From Methanosarcinales archaeon (GTDB lineage: Archaea; Halobacteriota; Syntropharchaeia; Alkanophagales; Methanospirareceae): DNA of 11,110 nucleotides. Of this stretch, positions 1 through 6,105 are shown in pieces. The stretch is from the NCBI GenBank assembly GCA_030621945.1, contig JAUXGS010000015.1:1-11110 (forward strand), in the 5' to 3' direction. Position 1 is the stretch's first letter, and each line of letters begins with the position of its first letter. The translations under genes and the position numbers were made by a program. The notes beneath the pieces are model-generated. The model ran no database searches. It saw only the letters and a program-made list of their open reading frames with translations, and was not told the origin of the DNA.

Positions 1-30
1 ATCCGTGTTAATCTGCGTTAATCTGTGTCA
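1..30. repeat. Three tandem decamers of a dispersed intergenic-type repeat
   Basis: Three consecutive near-identical 10-mers are visible: ATCCGTGTTA, ATCTGCGTTA and ATCTGTGTCA. On the minus strand they read as ACACAGATTAACGCAGATTA and so on. A degenerate relative, AATCTCGTGGTTCTTG, follows at about 50-65 and lies inside the 3' end of the neighbouring coding region. From general knowledge, short 'ACGGATTAACACAGATTAAC' type arrays are scattered through many environmental bacterial and archaeal genomes, and their function is unclear. The array is cut by the window edge, so its full length cannot be judged. Confidence 0.6.
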
Positions 31-35
31 ATAAT

Positions 36-1073
36 TTATTTTCTTGTGGAATCTCGTGGTTCTTGAATACCGATATTATACCATCTCGCAGACCACGTCA
101 ACACCCTTATCTTATCTATATTGCGCTTTTCTATCTTTGCTTTTGTGTCTATGCTTCTGATGAGCAGCGGAAACGGATACCGGTACCCGGAATCGTCACC
201 ACCTGTAATCTCCTTAATCAGGTTATGCTCGCCGCTTGCAACTACCATTTTGAGCTCGTCTTTATAATCCTCCACCAGCGCTTCAAATACCGCTCTTGCC
301 TTATCCGCATGATGCCTGATGTCCTCGTCGCGGAGTCGTTCAAATCTACGCTGACTCCATCCTCCTTTTGTGTGCTTCTCCTTTACATTACTACGAACGA
401 TCTTGTAATCAATAAACGCTTCTCGATTTGATATTCCGATAAACGACTCCCCTGCATGTGCCAATAGGATGCAAAATACCTGATTCCGCTCTAATAGTTC
501 TTGCAACTGCGTGGTATCAAAGACACGGTCGAGTTTCCATCTGGATTCAACTATCGGAAACGGCGGTGTCATAATCATGCGAACCATCCCCAGCCTCTTC
601 GTATCGTAGAAGAGTGCCATACCTGTCGGTGACTCAATCCTTTGCATCAGGTATTTGACATCTTGCTCGAGGTCAATATCAAATTCATTCAGGTCGGTGA
701 ATGGTTCATTTGGGCGCAGGTAGACCGTGACAATGTCTTCATTTCTTGACCTGATCGAGCTAATCTGGGACAAAAGGTCACAAGATTGAGCATTTGTTAA
801 AGTTACCGCTCGTTTGAAGGTTAGGTCATCAGTTTTTTGCGTTTCCTCTTTCAGATTCTCAAGCGTGTGTTCGAGATTGTCTATTCTTTTCTCTGCTTTT
901 TTCAATGCCAAATCCGCTTCTTGTTTATCAGATACCGCCTTTTTTGCTCGCACCTCCTGCTTCGATAATCGTGTAGAGAGCGATTTATTTTCCGGTTCAA
1001 GCTCGTTAATACGTGCTTGCAATATTTCGATCTTCTTTTCCAATTCTTTCCGATTAAACAGCTTGTCAAACAT
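36..1073 (-). CDS. Archaeal VLRF1 / Vms1-ANKZF1-type peptidyl-tRNA release factor with N-terminal coiled coil
   Basis: This 345-residue protein looks like a Vms1/ANKZF1-like release factor (VLRF1). That family has an eRF1-related fold and cuts peptidyl-tRNA on stalled large ribosomal subunits during ribosome quality control. Residues about 8-80 are rich in Lys/Glu/Leu heptads and predict a long coiled coil. Residues about 95-345 form the globular part. The key motif is KGGWSQRRFERLR at 236-248, where Q241 would match the catalytic glutamine of the VLRF1 loop, the counterpart of the GGQ glutamine of eRF1. The ATG at 1073 has no close Shine-Dalgarno sequence. It is the last gene of the PCNA-priL transcription unit, so translation may depend on upstream coupling. 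The last residues (RDSTRK) are encoded by sequence resembling the dispersed repeat at the window edge, so the tail may not be ancestral. The family call is from motif recognition; cellular role is inferred. Confidence 0.8.
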   Translation of the reverse strand: MFDKLFNRKELEKKIEILQARINELEPENKSLSTRLSKQEVRAKKAVSDKQEADLALKKAEKRIDNLEHTLENLKEETQKTDDLTFKRAVTLTNAQSCDLLSQISSIRSRNEDIVTVYLRPNEPFTDLNEFDIDLEQDVKYLMQRIESPTGMALFYDTKRLGMVRMIMTPPFPIVESRWKLDRVFDTTQLQELLERNQVFCILLAHAGESFIGISNREAFIDYKIVRSNVKEKHTKGGWSQRRFERLRDEDIRHHADKARAVFEALVEDYKDELKMVVASGEHNLIKEITGGDDSGYRYPFPLLIRSIDTKAKIEKRNIDKIRVLTWSARWYNIGIQEPRDSTRK

Positions 1074-1091
1074 TTTTTCTGAAAACGCAGA

Positions 1092-1169
1092 TCAATCCCC
1101 ACTGACCACATAAAGCGGTCTGTTGCAATCGCCAACCTTTCTCAGCATATTGTATCTATATCTTCTCAT
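1092..1169 (-). CDS. 25-codon mini-ORF coupled to priL (leader peptide or gene remnant)
   Basis: An ATG at 1169 overlaps the priL stop codon in the classic ATGA arrangement. A purine-rich Shine-Dalgarno-like GAGGGAG lies about 5 nt upstream inside the priL 3' end. The frame encodes 25 residues, starting MRRYRYNMLRKVGD and ending PLYVVSGD, then TGA at 1094-1092. This frame continues through six further sense codons directly into the ATG of the VLRF1 gene at 1073, so only one TGA separates the two. It could be a translated leader that delivers ribosomes to VLRF1, a decayed N-terminal extension, or chance. I do not recognise the peptide. The overlap and ribosome-binding site are seen directly; translation is inference. 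Confidence 0.4.
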   Translation of the reverse strand: MRRYRYNMLRKVGDCNRPLYVVSGD

Positions 1170-2329
1170 TTTTCTCCCTCAACCTTTTCCTTTGATTTAT
1201 CCTGCTGTTCTTTCTTCTGCTTCAGCTTCAACCTCCGTTTATAGTAGCTTAAAGGATGATTAACCTTCTCGCACACGTCATCATTGTCAACGCAGTTGCC
1301 GTACGTGCGCATGGTCGAACATGACGGTGCTGTGTACTTGGTACTTCCCTGATTTCCTGCTATGTGCACCACCTGATACCGCGTTCGCTCTTCATCGAAA
1401 TCCGGCGAGTTCTTATAAATCTCTATTATTTCATCCACCGTTAAACCGAGATTCAATAAAAAAGCAGTAACGGCAAATCGTGCGGTATGTGGCACGTTCA
1501 CACCGTCCTTTAAATTCGCCAGAATAGCCGTGATACAGGGCGGAAAACAGCTTGGGTCCTTTACCCGGAAGCCCGCACTCGACTCAAAACCGCTATCTCC
1601 AAACTTCTTACGCCGTTCCTCCAATTCCGCTTCTATATCTCCGGTGTATTTTCGTACCGATTCGCAAAGAACTCCTGAAACGTCCAACGGCAGGTCTTTG
1701 CTTATCCGTGCATATATCGCTTCCTGGATAACGCGTAGAAATTCGCCCTTTCTCAAGTTCACCTGCCCCTTCTCCAGCCCGCGATTCACCAGTTTCCAGC
1801 GTTTATCACGCAGATTAGCCGTGAATCGCAGATAATCAACGAACGGCATCTGCACCGGCGCGTGCTCTATATGCGATAATCGCGAGAAATTTACTTGTAT
1901 CTCAAACTCCTGCGCCATCTCGTAAATTAAATCTGTGCCCGCGCTGGAACCCGTGCTGGAATCCTCCAACAGTTTATTGTACGCCGATTTAGCTTCTGAT
2001 AATGCATATCTACGCACAAGGTGTGCGTTACCGATACAGGACACTAAAATACGGGCAAAGGGATAGGATAACAATTCCATCTCTGCCTGCGCAGTACTCA
2101 TGATAACCGGCTTTCGGACCGCTCCTTCCCGTATCGCTTCACGTACTCGCTCTTTACCTCGCAACCGTGCACGTTCAAAAGTGGCCGCAGTGATCAAATC
2201 ATCCAGCGTAACTCCTAACGCTTCTACATAATTCGACGCTGCAGACAGAAAAGGATAGAAGCATAATCGTGCTTCTTCAGTTACTCCTTTCTCCATCATC
2301 CCCTGACGAGCCGTTCGTTGGCCTTTCAC
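1166..2329 (-). CDS. priL: DNA primase large subunit PriL (iron-sulfur regulatory subunit)
   Basis: PriL pairs with catalytic PriS to make primers for archaeal DNA replication. Its C-terminal domain carries a 4Fe-4S cluster and helps initiation. The 387-residue length fits the family. The helical N-terminal domain includes YPFLSAASNYVEALG at about 25-39. The C-terminal domain has FPPC (C265) and then C337, C346 and C353 in SCSTMRTYGNC...DVC, a convincing set of cluster ligands. The extreme C terminus is a Lys/Glu-rich tail. The start is uncertain: GTG at 2329 gives the listed product, while ATGs at 2299 and 2296 would remove 10-11 weakly conserved-looking residues. It lies 31 bp downstream of PCNA and is presumably co-transcribed with it. 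The partner priS is not in the window. Confidence 0.93.
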   Translation of the reverse strand: MKGQRTARQGMMEKGVTEEARLCFYPFLSAASNYVEALGVTLDDLITAATFERARLRGKERVREAIREGAVRKPVIMSTAQAEMELLSYPFARILVSCIGNAHLVRRYALSEAKSAYNKLLEDSSTGSSAGTDLIYEMAQEFEIQVNFSRLSHIEHAPVQMPFVDYLRFTANLRDKRWKLVNRGLEKGQVNLRKGEFLRVIQEAIYARISKDLPLDVSGVLCESVRKYTGDIEAELEERRKKFGDSGFESSAGFRVKDPSCFPPCITAILANLKDGVNVPHTARFAVTAFLLNLGLTVDEIIEIYKNSPDFDEERTRYQVVHIAGNQGSTKYTAPSCSTMRTYGNCVDNDDVCEKVNHPLSYYKRRLKLKQKKEQQDKSKEKVEGEK

Positions 2330-2360
2330 TGACCCGTCTTCTATCTATAAATTAAAATGC

Positions 2361-3134
2361 TTATTCGGACTCTATCCGCGGTGCAAGCAAATAGCTGACT
2401 TTGCCTTTACCATCTGCCACTTCAAAATCTACTTGTAACGGATAATCCTTTCCAAGATTGAGCGTTATATTCTCTGCATGACTCATTCCTTTGCTCATTG
2501 CCGCGACGTAGTCCAGCGAGTATAAAGAATGAAGCGTTCCCGGCGTCAGATGTACTAATTGCTCCTTTCTCAGCCCTAACCGCAGTTTATCCATATCGCC
2601 TTCTACCTCCATGTAGAACTCCTCCCCATCTACACCCAGCATTATGTGATCGCCTATCTTCTCCGCAGCGCGTATCGTTCTTCTAAACTCATCCGTCTCG
2701 ATGATTACCTGCACGGGAAACTCAAGCTCCGGCACCTTCGGCTCTTTCCTCAGCGAAGCGGGGTCAAGCAAGGAGACGGTATACGCGAGACTGCCCATCC
2801 TCGTGAACAATTTTTGAGCTTGCTCATCCAGCTTCAAATTGACCTCGGCACTTCCTCCTATTCCCAGGATGCCATGCAACTTATTGAAATCTATGCCCAC
2901 CTCAGTAGCAGCCGTGGATTCATTCGCAGCTTCAGCGCCTGATTCCTTCTCAAATCGAAAATCATCAAAAGCACCACGTTGTAACTCAAACGAAACCATT
3001 GCTACATTTGCAGGATCAACAGCTCGGAGTTGTAACCCATCCTCCGCTATTCTTAACTTCCCTTCATCCACTACTGCTGTAATTGACTCTATACATTCTC
3101 TTAACACTATTGCATCTATCTTAGCCTCAAACAT
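2361..3134 (-). CDS. pcn: DNA polymerase sliding clamp PCNA
   Basis: This is the ring-shaped processivity factor that tethers DNA polymerases, ligase, FEN1 and other enzymes to DNA. The 257-residue product has the expected PCNA landmarks: MFEAKIDA at the N terminus, the LRAVDPANVAMV strand at 37-48, YSLDYV at 205-210, YPLQVDF at 231-237 and a YLLAPRIE C-terminal strand where partner proteins dock. Residues about 64-80 (Ala/Glu/Ser/Thr-rich) form a loop slightly longer than in most archaeal PCNAs. The ATG at 3134 is chosen because the protein then begins at the conserved MFEAKI and has an upstream GGAGG (about 3147-3151). The open frame extends to 3227 but that extension crosses the promoter and is not PCNA-like. 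It heads an operon with priL and the VLRF1 gene. Confidence 0.96.
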   Translation of the reverse strand: MFEAKIDAIVLRECIESITAVVDEGKLRIAEDGLQLRAVDPANVAMVSFELQRGAFDDFRFEKESGAEAANESTAATEVGIDFNKLHGILGIGGSAEVNLKLDEQAQKLFTRMGSLAYTVSLLDPASLRKEPKVPELEFPVQVIIETDEFRRTIRAAEKIGDHIMLGVDGEEFYMEVEGDMDKLRLGLRKEQLVHLTPGTLHSLYSLDYVAAMSKGMSHAENITLNLGKDYPLQVDFEVADGKGKVSYLLAPRIESE

Positions 3135-3146
3135 TTCTCTCTTTTT

Positions 3147-3151
3147 CCTCC
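3147..3151 (-). promoter_or_regulatory. Shine-Dalgarno GGAGG for PCNA
   Basis: On the minus strand GGAGG is followed by about 12 purine-rich bases and then the PCNA ATG. The spacing is longer than usual, but it is the only strong match and supports the internal start over the upstream one. Confidence 0.55.
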
Positions 3152-3172
3152 TATGGCTTGGTATAATAATAA

Positions 3173-3198
3173 ACCAATATATATTTAAAGTATTTGGT
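3173..3198. promoter_or_regulatory. Bidirectional TATA region between PCNA and the Cas4-like gene, flanked by ACCAA/TTGGT half-sites
   Basis: The 72-bp gap contains one A/T core, AATATATATTTAAAG (about 3176-3190), usable in both directions. For PCNA, the TATA centre is about 50 bp from the ATG, leaving a short leader with the GGAGG. For the Cas4-like gene, the expected start of transcription falls at or next to the ATG at 3207, so that mRNA is probably leaderless. The core is bracketed by ACCAA (3173-3177) and TTGGT (3194-3198), and a further TTGGT sits at 3158-3162. The half-site arrangement could be an operator. The TATA assignment is inference from sequence pattern and spacing. Confidence 0.55.
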
Positions 3199-3206
3199 GT
3201 GATATA

Positions 3207-4055
3207 ATGCAACATAAGCAAGAACACACAGCCTTAATAATCAAGGTTTCTGATTTAACGCACTATATGCTGTGCCCTCGACTGGTTTATTTCCGTGCGC
3301 GGGGGTACGAGCAACCAAAAATAGCAGAGGGTAAAGAAAGGAGCGTAATTGAGCATATTCTACTGAAGGAGTTGGGTTTTAATGTGCGCGAAAATTACGG
3401 TGGGAACGCAGAGGGCGGAGAGGGTGATAAACACGAGGAGGAAGATGTAAAACAGGTAATTGAGGATATCGTGGACGGCGTGGAATGGATATATAAGGAT
3501 GAATTGAAAACAGTGGATAAGGATTTTTTTGAAGACGTGAAAAGCGATTTTTTGAGCGGGATAGAAAACACCGAATGGCTCGATAAGCTAAAAAACGAAA
3601 CCACAACGCTGGCTGAGTTAGAGCGTGCCTATGGCTATGAAAGGGAACATACAATGAGATCTGAAAAGTTAAGCATGGTCGGCAGCGTGGACAAGCTGAT
3701 ACGAACAGAGGAGGAAGCTATACCGTGCGTGATAAAAACGGGTAGATGCCCTGAGTATGGCGTTTGGAAAAGCGATAGGATGCAGTTGGCGGCGTATGCA
3801 ATGCTCATCGAGGATGAGTTCGGAACAACGGTACAGAGAGGTTTTGTGGACTATATAAGAACAGCAGAAATTCGGGAATCGCATATAAGAAAGAGGGATA
3901 GAGCACTTGCGTTTCAGATATTAAAGCACGTGAAAAAGATTAAAAAGGGTGCTTACCCCGAGAAAGGGGAGAATGCACCCTGCGATAATTGTGCCTTCCT
4001 CGACCGCTGCGAGACTACTAAGAAGACACTGCTTTCAAAATTGCTTGGGAAATGA
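3207..4055 (+). CDS. Cas4/RecB-like PD-(D/E)XK superfamily iron-sulfur protein, divergent nuclease motif
   Basis: The 282-residue protein has the architecture of Cas4/Dna2-type nucleases: an N-terminal cysteine in VSDLTHYMLCPRLVYF (C23), H50, a GSVDKL motif with D162, KTG at 177-179, QLAAY at 193-197 and a C-terminal cluster C259-x2-C262-x5-C268. The four cysteines should bind an iron-sulfur cluster. Family members are single-strand DNA exonucleases, and some trim CRISPR prespacers. The (D/E)xK motif is unusual: the residues before K177 are C-V-I, so the expected acidic residue is absent. The protein may therefore be inactive or use another ligand. No cas1, cas2 or CRISPR array is nearby, and it is divergent from PCNA, so a housekeeping DNA-related role is as plausible as CRISPR adaptation. 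The segment 65-80 is an acidic low-complexity insert. The start ATG is the only in-frame one before the conserved VSDLTHY. Confidence 0.75.
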   Translation: MQHKQEHTALIIKVSDLTHYMLCPRLVYFRARGYEQPKIAEGKERSVIEHILLKELGFNVRENYGGNAEGGEGDKHEEEDVKQVIEDIVDGVEWIYKDELKTVDKDFFEDVKSDFLSGIENTEWLDKLKNETTTLAELERAYGYEREHTMRSEKLSMVGSVDKLIRTEEEAIPCVIKTGRCPEYGVWKSDRMQLAAYAMLIEDEFGTTVQRGFVDYIRTAEIRESHIRKRDRALAFQILKHVKKIKKGAYPEKGENAPCDNCAFLDRCETTKKTLLSKLLGK

Positions 4056-4072
4056 GTTTTCAAATAAGTATT

Positions 4073-4082
4073 AAGTATATAG
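4073..4082 (+). promoter_or_regulatory. Probable TATA box for mfnA
   Basis: AAGTATATAG lies 18 bp after the stop of the Cas4-like gene. Transcription would start about 25 bp downstream, near 4104. That would give mfnA an 80-90 nt leader, which would contain the hairpin at 4109-4140 and the ribosome-binding site. Confidence 0.45.
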
Positions 4083-4108
4083 AGAGGGTATAAGTCTTTG
4101 ACGGTGTC

Positions 4109-4140
4109 TTCCTCCCGCTAAGGTTGTAGACAGGGAGGGG
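4109..4140 (+). other. Hairpin in the mfnA leader
   Basis: TTCCTCCC (4109-4116) can pair with GGGAGGGG (4133-4140) as six Watson-Crick pairs plus two G-U pairs, around a 16-nt loop. There is no oligo-T tract behind it, so it does not look like a terminator for the Cas4-like gene. It could be a regulatory leader structure. Alternatively, it could be the leftover end of an IS200/IS605-type element, whose ends often form similar C-rich/G-rich hairpins. The right arm is purine-rich and could itself mimic a ribosome-binding site. Confidence 0.4.
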
Positions 4141-4175
4141 AGTTGATTGATAGCTATCGCAAAGCAAAGAAAGAA

Positions 4176-4181
4176 GAGGTG
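4176..4181 (+). promoter_or_regulatory. Ribosome-binding site GAGGTG deciding the mfnA start
   Basis: GAGGTG matches the archaeal anti-Shine-Dalgarno sequence and sits 6 nt before the ATG at 4188. This supports 4188 over the TTG at 4143, which would add 15 residues not expected in the family. Confidence 0.75.
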
Positions 4182-4187
4182 TTAAAA

Positions 4188-5324
4188 ATGGAAGAGCGAG
4201 GTATGAGCAGGGAAATGATAGAGGCGCTGCTTCAGGAAAAGAAGTTGAAGGATTTATCGTATGAACGTATTTTGAGTTCGATGTGCACGTATCCGCATGA
4301 AATAGCAGTGTATGCACATAAGATGTTCTTGGAATCGAATTTGGGTGATTCCGGTCTATTCCCTGGGACAAGAGAGATGGAAGATAAAGTGATACTGATG
4401 TTAGGTGCACTGCTGGGCAATGAGAATGCATTCGGATATCTCTCCACTGGTGGAACAGAATCGAATATCCAGGCAATACGAGCGATAAGGAACAGGAAAA
4501 GGAAGGAAGGCCTGAGCGATATGAACATAATCGTGCCGGAAACAGCTCATTTCTCGTTTGACAAAATCGCTGACCTCTTGAGCATAAATGTACAAAAAGC
4601 CTCGCTGGATGAAGAGTTGAGGGTGGACGTGAATTCGGTAGAACGTTTGATCAACGATAAAACGATCGGTATAGTGGGGATAGCAGGGACGACTGAATTT
4701 GGGCAGATAGACCCGATAAAGGAACTCTCGGAGATTGCAATGGACAAAGATATCTTCTTATTCGTTGATGCTGCTTTTGGCGGGTTCGTGATTCCGTTTC
4801 TTGATGAGAACTATGAGTTCGATTTCTCTCTTGACGGTGTATCGGCTATTTCAATAGACCCACATAAGATGGGGATGAGCACGATTGCTTCGGGCTGTAT
4901 TCTGTTCAGAGAGGAATCGTATTTGGATGAGTTAGCGGTGGCCACGCCGTATTTGACGACGAGGGGGCAGTGCTCATTGACGGGTACGAGAAGCGGCGCA
5001 TCCGCAGCGGCTACGTATGCAGTGCTCAAATATCTTGGTAAAGAAGGGTTGAAAACAATAGTAGATGAATGTATGAGGCTCACGAGGCGGTTAGTGGAAG
5101 GTGCGAAGCGTATAGGCATTCCTCCCGTGATAGAGCCCGTTATGAACGTAGTAACGTTGAGCTTTTCAGAAGACGAGGTGGATAGGGTGGCGAATGCGTT
5201 AGAAGAGCGGAGATGGCGCGTTTCTACAACTCGAAAGCCAAAATCACTTCGATTGGTGATCATGCCACACACAGATGAAGAAACGATAAAATTGCTTTTG
5301 GAAGACTTGGAGGACGTGGTGTAG
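4188..5324 (+). CDS. mfnA: MfnA: PLP-dependent L-tyrosine / L-aspartate decarboxylase
   Basis: This is a group II pyridoxal-phosphate decarboxylase of the archaeal MfnA family. Characterised members make tyramine from tyrosine for methanofuran, or beta-alanine from aspartate for coenzyme A. With the ATG at 4188 the product is 378 residues, the usual family length. Visible features are SSMCTYPHEIAVYAHKMF near 30-47, GLFPGT at 56-61, the cofactor phosphate-binding STGGTESN at 86-93, H121 in ETAHFSF (ring stacking), D194 in VDAAFGG, and the Schiff-base lysine K227 in SIDPHKMGMS. All expected catalytic residues are present. The sequence alone does not tell tyrosine from aspartate specificity. It is monocistronic in appearance, with the Cas4-like gene ending 132 bp upstream and a convergent gene downstream. 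Confidence 0.92.
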   Translation: MEERGMSREMIEALLQEKKLKDLSYERILSSMCTYPHEIAVYAHKMFLESNLGDSGLFPGTREMEDKVILMLGALLGNENAFGYLSTGGTESNIQAIRAIRNRKRKEGLSDMNIIVPETAHFSFDKIADLLSINVQKASLDEELRVDVNSVERLINDKTIGIVGIAGTTEFGQIDPIKELSEIAMDKDIFLFVDAAFGGFVIPFLDENYEFDFSLDGVSAISIDPHKMGMSTIASGCILFREESYLDELAVATPYLTTRGQCSLTGTRSGASAAATYAVLKYLGKEGLKTIVDECMRLTRRLVEGAKRIGIPPVIEPVMNVVTLSFSEDEVDRVANALEERRWRVSTTRKPKSLRLVIMPHTDEETIKLLLEDLEDVV

Positions 5325-5438
5325 ATATGATTATTTGGCAACGCTTTCTTATCTAAAGCAAAGTTTCTCAGCGTAGTTCTGAAAAGGAAGAAGTAAAAAG
5401 AGATTTAATCGGATTTAAACGTTCATGAAGTCAAAAAA
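5325..5438. other. Convergent intergenic region, weak hairpin only
   Basis: mfnA and the metallo-beta-lactamase gene end facing each other here. The only structure I see is GCTTT (5343-5347) pairing with AAAGC (5355-5359) over a 7-nt loop. The stem is short and lacks a clear oligo-T tail, so I do not call it a terminator. Nothing suggests a gene. Confidence 0.4.
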
Positions 5439-6098
5439 TCAATTTTCGAAATAAACCGCTTTTATAAACTCATAATTCCGTTTGACGTTGCTTTCTCCTT
5501 CTATTATCCTACCATGCCCGGGCAACAGAAGCTCGGTATCCAGTGCAGATATAGCCTCAATGGAGTTTCTCAGCTCGTCCATATTACCAAACGGCAAATC
5601 AGTTCTTCCTACACCTTGCTCAAACACCAGATCGCCGCAGATCAAAATCTTTTTATCCGCAGCGTAAAAGCAAATGCTGCCTGGTGAATGCCCCGGCGTA
5701 TGTAATATCTCAAACTCTGTACTTCCCAAGCTTAACCGATCCTCAAGCACAAAATCCGCACTGAACTTCTTTGCTATACCAACGCCAAGGAATTTTTGAG
5801 ATTCCTCAGCCATAATGTCAAGATAATCCACTTGTAAGGGATGGAGTGCAACTTTAGCACCCGAAATTCCCTTAAGTGCTGCTGTTGCGCCACAGTGGTC
5901 AGGATGAAGATGCGTAATCGCTATCACATCAATATCTTTCGGGTATATTCCATCGTCCTGCATCTCTTTAAGCTGCTGCTCAAGGTAATTTTCCAATCCC
6001 GGATCTATGAGCACTGTGAGTTCGTCCTGTATCACATACGTGTTCGCGTCAAGTGTTCCTTTCTCCTTGTACAAATACACGCCGTTTCTAATTCTCAT
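5439..6098 (-). CDS. Metallo-beta-lactamase-fold hydrolase (glyoxalase II-like)
   Basis: This 219-residue MBL-fold enzyme has a complete dinuclear metal site: H63, H65, D67 and H68 in THLHPDHCG, then H137 in HTPGHSPGS, D156 in ICGDLVF and H195 in LLPGHG. The domain fills the whole chain, with no extra C-terminal domain. The closest recognisable group is hydroxyacylglutathione-hydrolase-like (glyoxalase II type) thioester hydrolases. Archaea generally lack glutathione, so the true substrate is unknown and could be another thioester. No signal peptide is seen, so it is cytosolic. Its ATG at 6098 lies 7 bp after the SpoIIM-family stop, with no strong ribosome-binding site of its own, which indicates operon translation. 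Confidence 0.88.
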   Translation of the reverse strand: MRIRNGVYLYKEKGTLDANTYVIQDELTVLIDPGLENYLEQQLKEMQDDGIYPKDIDVIAITHLHPDHCGATAALKGISGAKVALHPLQVDYLDIMAEESQKFLGVGIAKKFSADFVLEDRLSLGSTEFEILHTPGHSPGSICFYAADKKILICGDLVFEQGVGRTDLPFGNMDELRNSIEAISALDTELLLPGHGRIIEGESNVKRNYEFIKAVYFEN

Positions 6099-6105
6099 GG
6101 TGTTC

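Noticed and set aside
1092..1094. Selenocysteine or other recoding of the TGA before VLRF1
   Set aside because: TGA is used as an ordinary stop by priL, the Cas4-like gene and dnaK here, and I see no evident SECIS element; readthrough is kept only as a minor option.
902..1135. 77-codon minus-strand frame over the VLRF1 start
   Set aside because: It overlaps the VLRF1 coiled-coil coding region in another frame and shows no recognisable protein features.
3135..3227. Upstream in-frame extension of PCNA by 31 residues
   Set aside because: It crosses the TATA region and overlaps the Cas4-like start; the family begins at MFEAKI and GGAGG precedes the ATG at 3134.
3207..4055. Part of a CRISPR-Cas locus
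   Set aside because: No repeat array, cas1, cas2 or effector genes are in the window; a Cas4-like protein alone is not enough.
4143..4187. TTG start adding 15 residues to MfnA
   Set aside because: The ATG at 4188 has GAGGTG six bases upstream and gives the family-typical N terminus and length.
5343..5359. Bidirectional terminator between mfnA and the MBL gene
   Set aside because: Only a 5-bp stem with a 7-nt loop and no clear oligo-T run on either side.
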